Below are positions 1 to 5,842 of a DNA stretch of 5,842 nucleotides, in pieces; position 1 is the stretch's first letter, and the number at the start of each line of letters is the position of its first letter. Where the stretch lies: positions 1 to 5,842 of the forward strand of contig VTPF01000047.1 of the NCBI GenBank assembly GCA_008638025.1, given 5' to 3'. The translations under genes were made by a program, and so were the position numbers. Source of the stretch: Pelagibacteraceae bacterium. GTDB taxonomy: Bacteria > Pseudomonadota > Alphaproteobacteria > Pelagibacterales > Pelagibacteraceae. The notes under the pieces were generated by a model. It saw nothing but the letters and a program-made list of their open reading frames with translations. It did not search any database and was not told the DNA's origin.

Positions 1-24
1 AATTACGGTAAATTAACACTTTAA
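1..24 (+). CDS. Possible C-terminal tail of an upstream gene (3' end only)
   Basis: Frame 1 is open from the window edge and reads N-Y-G-K-L-T-L followed by a TAA whose last A is the first base of the ruvX ATG (TAATG). The other two + frames hit stops within the first 16 bases. The same TAATG junction occurs between the pyrC-like gene and plsY in this window, so an overlapping upstream operon gene is plausible. Seven codons are too few to identify a product, and an open frame this short can easily arise by chance. Confidence 0.25.
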   Translation, partial: NYGKLTL

Positions 25-494
25 TGAAAACTTACAACCTTTTAGAGAATTCTGTTTTTGCCAAAGAGGTGGGTGATAAATCAACTTTAATTGGCATTGA
101 CCCAGGAACAAGAAGCATTGGAATAGCTATATGTGATCCAAATAGAATGGTAGCGACACCATATGAAACTATTAAAGTAAAAAAACTAAAAGATTTTATT
201 AAGAAATTAAATAAAATTATATTAGATAACCAAGCATCTGGTATTGTGGTAGGCAATCCAATAAACATGGATGGAACTGAAGGTCCAAGATCCCAATCAA
301 CAAAAGATTTTATTAAAAATATTTTAAAACATATTAATATTCCAATTACCCTATGGGACGAAAGATTATCTAGTGAGGGTGCCTTTAAAAGTATGAAAAA
401 TCTAAATATTAACTCTTCCACTAAAAAAAATTACCTGGACGAGAATTCGGCAGCATTTATTTTACAGGGTTTTATAGACTATCTTAATAATTAG
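24..494 (+). CDS. ruvX: RuvX/YqgF family putative Holliday junction resolvase / pre-16S rRNA nuclease
   Basis: This 156-residue protein has the RNase H-like fold signature of the YqgF/RuvX family. A first acidic motif G-I-D-P-G-T-R sits at residues 24-30 (Asp26), followed by S-I-G-I-A. The family segment V-V-G-N-P-x-N-M-D-G-T-E-G-P is at 75-88, W-D-E-R-L-S-S at 111-117 (Asp112, Glu113), and the C-terminal acidic motif D-E-N-S-A-A at 139-144 (Asp139). All the expected acidic positions are therefore present. Family members are cytoplasmic nucleases implicated in maturation of the 16S rRNA 5' end and, by homology, in Holliday junction processing; which role dominates here cannot be read from sequence. 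Length fits the family. About 20 residues precede the first motif. A GTG at 69 (Val16) is a conceivable shorter start, but the ATG at 24 is preferred because it is the only ATG before the first motif and forms a TAATG junction with an upstream frame. pyrB follows after 40 bp on the same strand, so co-transcription is likely. Confidence 0.93.
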   Translation: MKTYNLLENSVFAKEVGDKSTLIGIDPGTRSIGIAICDPNRMVATPYETIKVKKLKDFIKKLNKIILDNQASGIVVGNPINMDGTEGPRSQSTKDFIKNILKHINIPITLWDERLSSEGAFKSMKNLNINSSTKKNYLDENSAAFILQGFIDYLNN

Positions 495-534
495 CTTGCT
501 TTGATCTAAAAATCAGCCTATAGACCTGGTTTTA

Positions 535-1485
535 ATGGCAATTAATCAAAATCAAGCTGTTAAATATAATCACAAACATTTACTTGGTATTCAATATCTT
601 TCCATTCCTGAAATTAATTTAATTTTAGATGAATCTTTGGCTTTTGTTGAGCTTAATAGACAAGAAAATAAAAAATTAAAAATTTTAAATGGTAAGACGC
701 AAATTAATTTATTTTTTGAAACCTCAACAAGAACTTTAAGTTCTTTTGAACTTGCTGGAAAAAGACTTGGGGCAGATGTTATGAATATGAACGTATTAAA
801 CTCTGCTATAAAAAAAGGAGAGACTCTTATTGATACAGCCATGACATTAAACGCAATGCATCCAGATATTCTTGTAATTAGACATCAAGACTCTGGAGCT
901 GCAAATTTATTATCACAAAAAGTCAACTGCTCCGTAATAAATGCTGGGGATGGTAGAAATGAACACCCTACCCAAGCTTTATTAGATGCTATGACAATTA
1001 AAATGAAAAAAAAGAAAATTGAAGGATTGAGGGTTGCTATCTGTGGTGACATTATGCATTCAAGAGTTGCAAGATCCAATATTTATCTTTTAAATATGCT
1101 TGGTGCAGAAGTAAGAGTTATTGGTCCAACCACCTTAATGCCAAAGAATATAAATTTATTTGGTGTAAAAGTTTTTAATGACATGGAGAAAGGTCTGGAA
1201 GGTTGCGATATTATTATGATGCTAAGAATGCAAACTGAAAGAATGGACGGTTCTTACATTCCATCAACAAGAGAATACTATGAATTTTTTGGTTTAGATT
1301 ATAAAAAAATTAAAAATGCTAAAGAGGATGCTTTGATCATGCATCCTGGTCCTATGAACAGAGGTATAGAAATTGACACTAGCTTAGCAGACGATATCAA
1401 TAGAAGCATTATAGTTCAGCAAGTTGAAATGGGTGTTGCTGTTAGAATGGCATGTTTAAAAATTTTAATGGAAAACAAAGTATGA
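535..1485 (+). CDS. pyrB: Aspartate carbamoyltransferase catalytic subunit
   Basis: The 316-residue protein condenses carbamoyl phosphate and L-aspartate to N-carbamoyl-L-aspartate, step two of de novo UMP synthesis, in the cytoplasm. The carbamoyl-phosphate loop F-E-T-S-T-R-T lies at residues 61-67. The mobile loop S-A-I-K-K-G-E-T at 90-97 carries the equivalents of the E. coli Ser80 and Lys84 residues contributed by a neighbouring subunit. R-H is at 116-117, the motif ending E-H-P-T-Q-A-L-L-D at 143-151 has His144, the start of the aspartate domain has G-D-I-M-H-S-R-V at 171-178, the aspartate-binding R-M-Q-T-E-R is at 231-236, and H-P-G-P-M-N-R-G is at 270-277. No key residue is missing and length matches the E. 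coli chain (about 310). The aspartate site (R231, Q233) distinguishes it from ornithine carbamoyltransferase. No strong Shine-Dalgarno sequence precedes the ATG. A weak promoter-like pair (TTGCTT at 496-501, 17 bp, TATAGA at 519-524) lies in the 40-bp gap but is unconvincing. The gene overlaps the pyrC-like gene by 4 bp, and no regulatory pyrI is adjacent. Confidence 0.97.
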   Translation: MAINQNQAVKYNHKHLLGIQYLSIPEINLILDESLAFVELNRQENKKLKILNGKTQINLFFETSTRTLSSFELAGKRLGADVMNMNVLNSAIKKGETLIDTAMTLNAMHPDILVIRHQDSGAANLLSQKVNCSVINAGDGRNEHPTQALLDAMTIKMKKKKIEGLRVAICGDIMHSRVARSNIYLLNMLGAEVRVIGPTTLMPKNINLFGVKVFNDMEKGLEGCDIIMMLRMQTERMDGSYIPSTREYYEFFGLDYKKIKNAKEDALIMHPGPMNRGIEIDTSLADDINRSIIVQQVEMGVAVRMACLKILMENKV

Positions 1486-2768
1486 AAAAACAATGCATTA
1501 CCAATGTAAGAATTATAGATCCAAAAAATAGTTTAGATGAGATCGGTGGTATTTTGATTAATGAACAAGGAAAAATTGAAGCAATAGGTAAAAAAGTCTC
1601 TGAATTAAATGCTTCTGATGCAACCATTTATAACTGTCCTAAAAAAATAGCAATTCCTGGCATTATTGATATGAGAGTTTTTGTTGGTGAACCTGGCTTT
1701 GAATATAAAGAAAATTTTAGAACGTTAAGTCAAGCAGCTATATCTGGTGGTGTTACAGCCGCTATTACAATGCCAAATACAAACCCAGTGGTAGATAATG
1801 TGTCTACTCTTGATTTTATAAAGAGAAGATCTAGAGATAAATCTATCATAAAAATTTTTCCATTAGCTTCCCTTACAAAAAATACAAATGGTGAAGATAT
1901 GACAGAATTTGGCTTATTAAAATTAAGAGGGGCTTGGGGATTTACGGATGGATTGCACTGTGTTCAAAACAATAAGGTGATGGATAAAATACTTAATTAT
2001 GCCAAAAATAAGGATGCTTTAATTGTTCAATTTCCTCAAGATAATGAATTGTCTAAAAATGGAGTTATTCATGAAGGATTTTTATCTACTAAGCTTGGTC
2101 TAAAAGGAATACCCGATATTGCAGAACAAATTATAATTGAAAGAGACCTTAGGTTGCTTGAACAATACAATGGAAGGTACCACATCTCTCTTTTATCATC
2201 TAAAAAATCATTAGAAATAATTAAATCTGCAAGAGCCAGGGGTTTAAAATTCACAGTAGGTGTATCCATTAACAACCTTTCTCTTAATGATAATGACATT
2301 GGTGATTTTAGAACATTTTTAAAATTATCTCCTCCATTGAGATCTGAGGATGATAGAATTGCCCTTATTGAAGCTGTTGAGGATGGTACTATAGATGTGA
2401 TTGTATCTGATCACAAACCAGAAGATGAAGAATCTAAAAGACTAACTTTTCAACAAGCAGCGACAGGTGCTTCTGGAATAGAAACTTTATTAGCACTGTC
2501 TCTAGAGCTTGTTCATAATGAAAAATGTACACTAAACACTATTATCAAATCCCTCACATCTAACCCTGCAGAAATATTAGGTCTTAGAAATGGAACTTTG
2601 TCAGTAGGAAGCGAAGCTGACATAGCAATATTTGATTTACAAAAACCATGGGTACTTAATAAAGAAAATATTAAATCTAAATCTAAAAACACAGCAATTG
2701 AAAAAAGAAAACTACAAGGCAAAGTTGAAAAGACATTTATAAATGGGAAGCTAGTATTTTCAGAATAA
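1482..2768 (+). CDS. pyrC: Dihydroorotase-like protein, probably catalytically inactive (PyrC'/PyrX type)
   Basis: This 428-residue amidohydrolase-superfamily protein belongs to the long dihydroorotase family: composite beta-sandwich ends plus a central barrel, with S-P-P-L-R at 283-287, N-P-A-E-I-L-G-L at 361-368 and [10 protein letters not shown] at 371-380. The zinc-site motif of active enzymes, D-x-H-V-H-x-R-x-P-G, reads [10 protein letters not shown] at 63-72, so both histidines and the arginine are lost. A third ligand histidine (HCED-type motif) aligns with Phe184 in F-P-Q-D. Asp156 (F-T-D-G), His234 (Y-H-I-S) and Asp310 (S-D-H-K-P) remain. It therefore should not hydrolyse dihydroorotate. 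Known inactive homologues act as a scaffold for PyrB in class A aspartate carbamoyltransferase; that role is inferred here from the pyrB neighbour. Databases often label such genes simply pyrC. Start: the ATG at 1482 overlaps the pyrB stop as ATGA, with a weak GGAA 8 bases upstream. An ATG at 1452 would add ten residues and a 34-bp overlap and is less likely. The stop overlaps the plsY start. Confidence 0.92.
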   Translation: MKKQCITNVRIIDPKNSLDEIGGILINEQGKIEAIGKKVSELNASDATIYNCPKKIAIPGIIDMRVFVGEPGFEYKENFRTLSQAAISGGVTAAITMPNTNPVVDNVSTLDFIKRRSRDKSIIKIFPLASLTKNTNGEDMTEFGLLKLRGAWGFTDGLHCVQNNKVMDKILNYAKNKDALIVQFPQDNELSKNGVIHEGFLSTKLGLKGIPDIAEQIIIERDLRLLEQYNGRYHISLLSSKKSLEIIKSARARGLKFTVGVSINNLSLNDNDIGDFRTFLKLSPPLRSEDDRIALIEAVEDGTIDVIVSDHKPEDEESKRLTFQQAATGASGIETLLALSLELVHNEKCTLNTIIKSLTSNPAEILGLRNGTLSVGSEADIAIFDLQKPWVLNKENIKSKSKNTAIEKRKLQGKVEKTFINGKLVFSE

Positions 2769-3331
2769 TGGATACTTTATATATAATAATTTATTCATAT
2801 ATTTTAGGATCGATACCTTTTGGTCTTATTTATTCAAATATTCTTGGGTATGGAGATATTAGAAAAATAGGGTCAGGTAATATTGGTGCTACCAACGCAC
2901 TACGTACTGGAAGCAAAACACTTGCAATACTGACACTTTTATCAGATGCTCTTAAGGGATCGGTAGCAGTGTTCATTACTTTAAAATATTTTTCAGAATA
3001 CGCTTATCTATCTGCTTTATTAGTTTATTTGGGACATATTTTCCCTATTTGGTTATTTTTTAAAGGAGGAAAAGGAATTGCAACTTTTATTGGCATCATA
3101 CTAATTTTAAGTCCTATTTCATTTCTAATTTTTATTACTTCGTGGATTGTAGTTTTAAAGTTATTTAAGATCTCATCTTTGTCAGCCTTAATTTCTTTTG
3201 TTATCTTAATTACGTTTTCATTTTTTTTAAATGAATTAAAAGAAACTTTTTTTTATTTTTTCTTTTTTGTTTTTTCAATTTATACCCATAGAGAAAATAT
3301 TCATCGGCTTATAAAAGGAAATGAAAAATAG
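2768..3331 (+). CDS. plsY: Acyl-phosphate:glycerol-3-phosphate acyltransferase (membrane protein)
   Basis: The 187-residue inner-membrane enzyme transfers an acyl group from acyl phosphate (made by PlsX) to glycerol-3-phosphate, giving lysophosphatidic acid, the first committed step of phospholipid synthesis. Family motifs are complete: G-S-I-P-F-G at 14-19, the glycine-rich motif S-G-N-I-G-A-T-N-A-L-R at 36-46, D-A-L-K-G at 60-64, G-H-I-F-P at 89-93, K-G-G-K-G-I-A-T at 99-106 and H-R-E-N-I at 174-178. Several hydrophobic membrane segments alternate with these cytoplasmic motifs, roughly 2-22, 50-72, 78-97, 106-132 and 136-172. The start is firm: the G-S-I-P motif lies at the usual distance from the N-terminus, and the ATG shares its A with the preceding TAA. 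No Shine-Dalgarno sequence is visible, so translation probably depends on coupling to the upstream gene. Residues 161-169 are almost all phenylalanine and are encoded by a run of T tracts, which is unusual but hydrophobicity-preserving. The gene order pyrC-plsY is common in alphaproteobacteria. Confidence 0.96.
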   Translation: MDTLYIIIYSYILGSIPFGLIYSNILGYGDIRKIGSGNIGATNALRTGSKTLAILTLLSDALKGSVAVFITLKYFSEYAYLSALLVYLGHIFPIWLFFKGGKGIATFIGIILILSPISFLIFITSWIVVLKLFKISSLSALISFVILITFSFFLNELKETFFYFFFFVFSIYTHRENIHRLIKGNEK

Positions 3332-3441
3332 TTATAAAAGATAAAAAATTCCCAATAAACCAAGTTTTTTCAATAAACTTATTTAACTAATTTGACAAAT
3401 GGCATTTTTTTTGAGAGGTCTTAAATCTTTAAATTAAATCA
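3332..3441 (+). other. plsY-topA intergenic region (110 bp)
   Basis: This is the largest non-coding gap in the window and is very AT-rich. It contains a small inverted repeat, AAGTTT at 3362-3367 and AAACTT at 3375-3380 with a 7-base loop. This stem has one G-C pair and no adjacent T run, so it is a poor terminator. A short palindrome AAATG-G-CATTT at 3397-3407 runs into eight T residues (3405-3412), but its one-base spacer cannot form a stable hairpin. GAGAGG at 3413-3418 resembles a Shine-Dalgarno sequence but is 23 bases from the topA ATG, with an in-frame TAA at 3430 in between, so it does not serve another start. I see no small gene and no remnant of dprA. Confidence 0.6.
3392..3397 (+). 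promoter_or_regulatory. Candidate -35 box for topA (no good -10)
   Basis: TTGACA matches the sigma-70 -35 consensus exactly and lies 44 bases before the topA ATG, in the only intergenic gap big enough for a promoter. No TATAAT-like hexamer occurs at 15-19 bp spacing; the nearest AT-rich candidate, TTAAAT at 3421-3426, is 23 bp away, too far for a standard promoter. In DNA this AT-rich such a hexamer may be chance, so the call is weak. Confidence 0.22.
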
Positions 3442-5842
3442 ATGAACCTTTTAATAGTAGAAAGTCCTGCAAAAGCCAAAACCATAAATAAATATTTAGG
3501 TTCAGACTATATTGTCTTAGCTAGCTTTGGTCATGTAAGGGACCTGCCTTCAAAAAATGGTTCCGTCGATACTGACAATAATTTTAAAATGATATGGGAA
3601 ATTGATTTAACTTCAAAAAAACACATTAAAGAAATTTCTGATGCTGCAAAAAATTCAAATAAAATTATTTTAGCAACTGATCCTGATCGTGAAGGTGAGG
3701 CAATTGCTTGGCATGTAAAGCACATTCTTGAAGACCAAAATCTTATTAAAGATAAAAAAGTTGAAAGAGTTGTTTTTAATGAGATTACAAAAAAAGCTGT
3801 TTTAAATGGAATTAACAATCCTAGAGAAATAAATACTGAACTTGTAAACGCATATTTAGCAAGAAGAGCTTTGGATTACCTTGTTGGATTCAATATATCA
3901 CCTATTTTATGGACTAAGTTACCTGGATCAAAATCAGCAGGAAGAGTTCAATCGGTAGCTTTGAAAATTATAGTTGAGCGTGAACATGAAATTGAACTTT
4001 TCAAACCTGAAGAATTTTGGACAATTGGTGCAGTTTTTAAGAATAAAGATAGCAAGGACATCAAGACAAAATTAAATATATTTAATTCAAATAAAATTGA
4101 AAAATTTTCTTTTCAAAACGAACAAATAACTAACTCTGCTATTGATCAGATCAATAAAGAAACATTTAGCGTATCAACTATTGAAAGTAAGCCTTTCAAA
4201 CGTAATCCATACGCTCCGTTTAGAACCTCTACCATGCAGCAAGATGCTTCGAGAAAACTTGGATTTAGCGCCTCTAGGACAATGCAAATTGCTCAAAGAC
4301 TTTATCAAGGTGTGGATATAAAGGGTGAAACAGTTGGGCTTATCACTTACATGAGAACGGATGGTACCGATATATCTGTTGATGCAATTGCAGATTGTAG
4401 AAAATATATAAAAGACAATATTGGAAATAATTACCTACCATCCGAACCACGAAATTATTCAGGAAAAAAAGCCAAAAATGCTCAGGAAGCTCACGAAGCT
4501 ATCAGGCCTACCGATATAAATAGAACGCCAGAAATGATGAGATCCATTTTAGATAAAGATCAAATAAGACTTTATGAACTAATTTGGAATCGAACTGTGG
4601 CTTCTCAAATGGAAAGTGCTGAATTTGAGAGAACAGCAATTGATTTCTCGAACAATAATGAAAGTATTGTGTTCAGAGCGAATGGATCGGTTCAAAAATT
4701 TGATGGATTCTTAAAATTATATCAAGATATCAAAGATGATGATGAAAAAGATGATAAGGACAATGATGATATAGATGCGGACAATATAATACCAACTGTC
4801 AGTAAAGGTGAGAAATTAAAATTAAATAATATCATTCATGAACAACATTTTACTTTGCCACCACCAAGATATTCTGAAGCTAGTTTGGTTAAAAAATTAG
4901 AAGAACTAGGAATTGGAAGACCCTCAACTTATGCAAGTATTATTTCGGTTCTCTCTACACGAAATTATGTAGAGCTTATTAATAAAAAATTCATTCCTAC
5001 TGATAGAGGAAAATTAATTACAGCATTTCTAAATCAGCTATTTTCAAAATATGTTGATTATAACTTTACTGCTAGTTTAGAAGAAAGTTTAGATGATATT
5101 ACCGCTGGTAAAGTTAATTGGATTGATGTTTTAACAAAATTTTGGGAACAGTTTAGTGAAAATATAAATCAAGTTAAAGAATTGAGAACTAGAGAAATTC
5201 TAGACATGATGAATATTAGTTTAGGTGAAATAATTTTTGATACAGATGAAAATGGAAAAATTAAAAGATCTTGTTCTTGTGGTGGTGAATTAAGCTTGAA
5301 GATTGGAAGATTTGGGGCTTTTATTGGCTGCTCAAATTACCCTGAATGTAAATTTACAAGACCATTGTCTAAATTGAAAGCTGCTGAACAAGACTATTTA
5401 GCAGAGCCAAAAGAAATTGGAAAAACTGAAGATGATAAAAATATTGTTCTTAAGAAAGGAAGATTTGGTCCATACCTGCAGATTGGTAGTGATGAAAAAG
5501 ATATAAAAAACGTCTCAATTCCTAAAGGCATCTCAATAGATGAAATTAATTTAGAAAAAGCCAGATTTTTAGCAAGTTTACCGAAGGTACTTGGTCAATA
5601 TCCTGAGAATAACATGGATATTACATTAAATAATGGAAGGTATGGCCCTTATGTTAAATGTGATAAAAAATCAGCCACTTTAGAGGCTCCTGAGGACATT
5701 TTTACCATAGGTATTAATAAAGCAGTAACCCTAATAGCTGAGGCTAAGCCTGGGAGAAGGTCTTCAAATGAAATCAAAACTGTTGGAGAGCATCCTGAGG
5801 ATAAAAAACCTATTAAAATTATGAAAGGATCTTATGGTCCTT
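3442..5842 (+). CDS. topA: DNA topoisomerase I, type IA (3' end cut off by window)
   Basis: Eight hundred codons are open without interruption. The enzyme relaxes negatively supercoiled DNA by a single-strand break with a 5'-phosphotyrosine link. The Toprim domain begins with V-E-S-P-A-K at residues 6-11 (Glu7), has G-H-V-R-D-L-P at 30-36, and the metal-binding D-P-D-R-E at 80-84 (Asp80, Asp82, Glu84). P-G-S-K-S-A-G-R-V-Q-S is at 161-171. The active-site motif T-Y-M-R-T-D-G-T at 302-309 holds Tyr303 and Arg305. A-Q-E-A-H-E-A-I-R-P-T is at 347-357, and G-I-G-R-P-S-T-Y at 490-497. An Asp-rich stretch occupies about 429-447. The C-terminus has one four-cysteine zinc motif (C611, C613, C630, C636), then G-R-F-G-P-Y-type repeats at 673-678, 732-737 and 796-800, the last truncated. 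Start: an in-frame TAA at 3430 leaves the ATG at 3442 as the first start, and M-N-L-L-I-V-E-S matches the family N-terminus. No Shine-Dalgarno sequence is close. Alphaproteobacterial homologues are usually about 850-900 residues, so I estimate 50-100 are missing. Confidence 0.96.
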   Translation, partial: MNLLIVESPAKAKTINKYLGSDYIVLASFGHVRDLPSKNGSVDTDNNFKMIWEIDLTSKKHIKEISDAAKNSNKIILATDPDREGEAIAWHVKHILEDQNLIKDKKVERVVFNEITKKAVLNGINNPREINTELVNAYLARRALDYLVGFNISPILWTKLPGSKSAGRVQSVALKIIVEREHEIELFKPEEFWTIGAVFKNKDSKDIKTKLNIFNSNKIEKFSFQNEQITNSAIDQINKETFSVSTIESKPFKRNPYAPFRTSTMQQDASRKLGFSASRTMQIAQRLYQGVDIKGETVGLITYMRTDGTDISVDAIADCRKYIKDNIGNNYLPSEPRNYSGKKAKNAQEAHEAIRPTDINRTPEMMRSILDKDQIRLYELIWNRTVASQMESAEFERTAIDFSNNNESIVFRANGSVQKFDGFLKLYQDIKDDDEKDDKDNDDIDADNIIPTVSKGEKLKLNNIIHEQHFTLPPPRYSEASLVKKLEELGIGRPSTYASIISVLSTRNYVELINKKFIPTDRGKLITAFLNQLFSKYVDYNFTASLEESLDDITAGKVNWIDVLTKFWEQFSENINQVKELRTREILDMMNISLGEIIFDTDENGKIKRSCSCGGELSLKIGRFGAFIGCSNYPECKFTRPLSKLKAAEQDYLAEPKEIGKTEDDKNIVLKKGRFGPYLQIGSDEKDIKNVSIPKGISIDEINLEKARFLASLPKVLGQYPENNMDITLNNGRYGPYVKCDKKSATLEAPEDIFTIGINKAVTLIAEAKPGRRSSNEIKTVGEHPEDKKPIKIMKGSYGP

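Noticed and set aside
32..421. Minus-strand open frame of 129 codons opposite ruvX
   Set aside because: It is fully antisense to a gene with complete RuvX motifs, and its translation has no recognisable domain.
502..515. TGAT/ATCA hairpin between ruvX and pyrB as a terminator or attenuator
   Set aside because: The stem is four base pairs with no T tract, and there is no leader peptide; no support for regulation.
496..524. TTGCTT-17 bp-TATAGA as a pyrB promoter
   Set aside because: It matches only 3/6 and 4/6 of consensus, and the implied transcript would start just a few bases before the ATG; likely chance.
1452..1481. Upstream ATG that would extend the pyrC-like protein by ten residues
   Set aside because: It would overlap pyrB by 34 bp, and the extra residues precede the normal family N-terminus. 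The ATGA junction at 1482 is the more natural start.
3362..3380. Inverted repeat AAGTTT/AAACTT as a rho-independent terminator after plsY
   Set aside because: The stem is six base pairs with a single G-C pair and is not followed directly by a T run; it is too weak to call a terminator in DNA this AT-rich.
3531..3818. Minus-strand open frame of 95 codons opposite topA
   Set aside because: It lies opposite the conserved Toprim region of topA and has no recognisable motif; a shadow frame.
1..5842. A novel defence, mobile or other undescribed system
   Set aside because: Every long open frame belongs to a well-known housekeeping family in a conserved order, intergenic space is minimal, and no direct repeats, integrase, transposase or phage genes are visible.

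Overview
This window looks like a piece of chromosome from an AT-rich, streamlined alphaproteobacterium. It is about two-thirds or more A+T by eye, with AT-rich codons throughout and very short or overlapping gene junctions. The taxonomic call rests on two things. One is the gene order ruvX-pyrB-pyrC(-like)-plsY-topA. The other is the dihydroorotase-like protein, which has the degenerate metal-site motif ([10 protein letters not shown]) that I recall from alphaproteobacterial PyrC homologues. Pelagibacterales (SAR11) or a similar marine AT-rich lineage is my best guess, but I inferred it from composition and did not confirm it.

Layout: all genes are on the + strand. The first 24 bases may hold the last codons of an upstream gene that overlaps the ruvX start. 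ruvX (24-494) is followed after 40 bp by pyrB (535-1485), the aspartate carbamoyltransferase catalytic chain. pyrB overlaps a pyrC-like gene (1482-2768) by an ATGA junction. That gene overlaps plsY (2768-3331) by a TAATG junction. After a 110-bp gap, the only sizeable non-coding stretch, comes topA (3442 to the window end). topA is intact for 800 codons and cut off by the window edge.

How the genes work together: PyrB and the PyrC-like protein most likely form one aspartate carbamoyltransferase complex, the second step of de novo pyrimidine synthesis. The PyrC-like subunit has lost most of the zinc ligands of dihydroorotase, so it is probably structural, and a true dihydroorotase should be encoded elsewhere. 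plsY (first acylation step of phospholipid synthesis) appears translationally coupled to the pyrimidine pair. ruvX (rRNA processing/recombination) and topA (removal of negative supercoils) flank them. In many alphaproteobacteria dprA lies between plsY and topA; here there is no room for it.

I found no RNA genes, mobile elements, CRISPR arrays, long repeats or signs of horizontal transfer. This is an ordinary housekeeping cluster. The most noteworthy points are the pseudo-dihydroorotase, the missing dprA, a tightly spaced Cys pair in the TopA zinc motif, and an extreme T-rich, Phe-rich tract in plsY.
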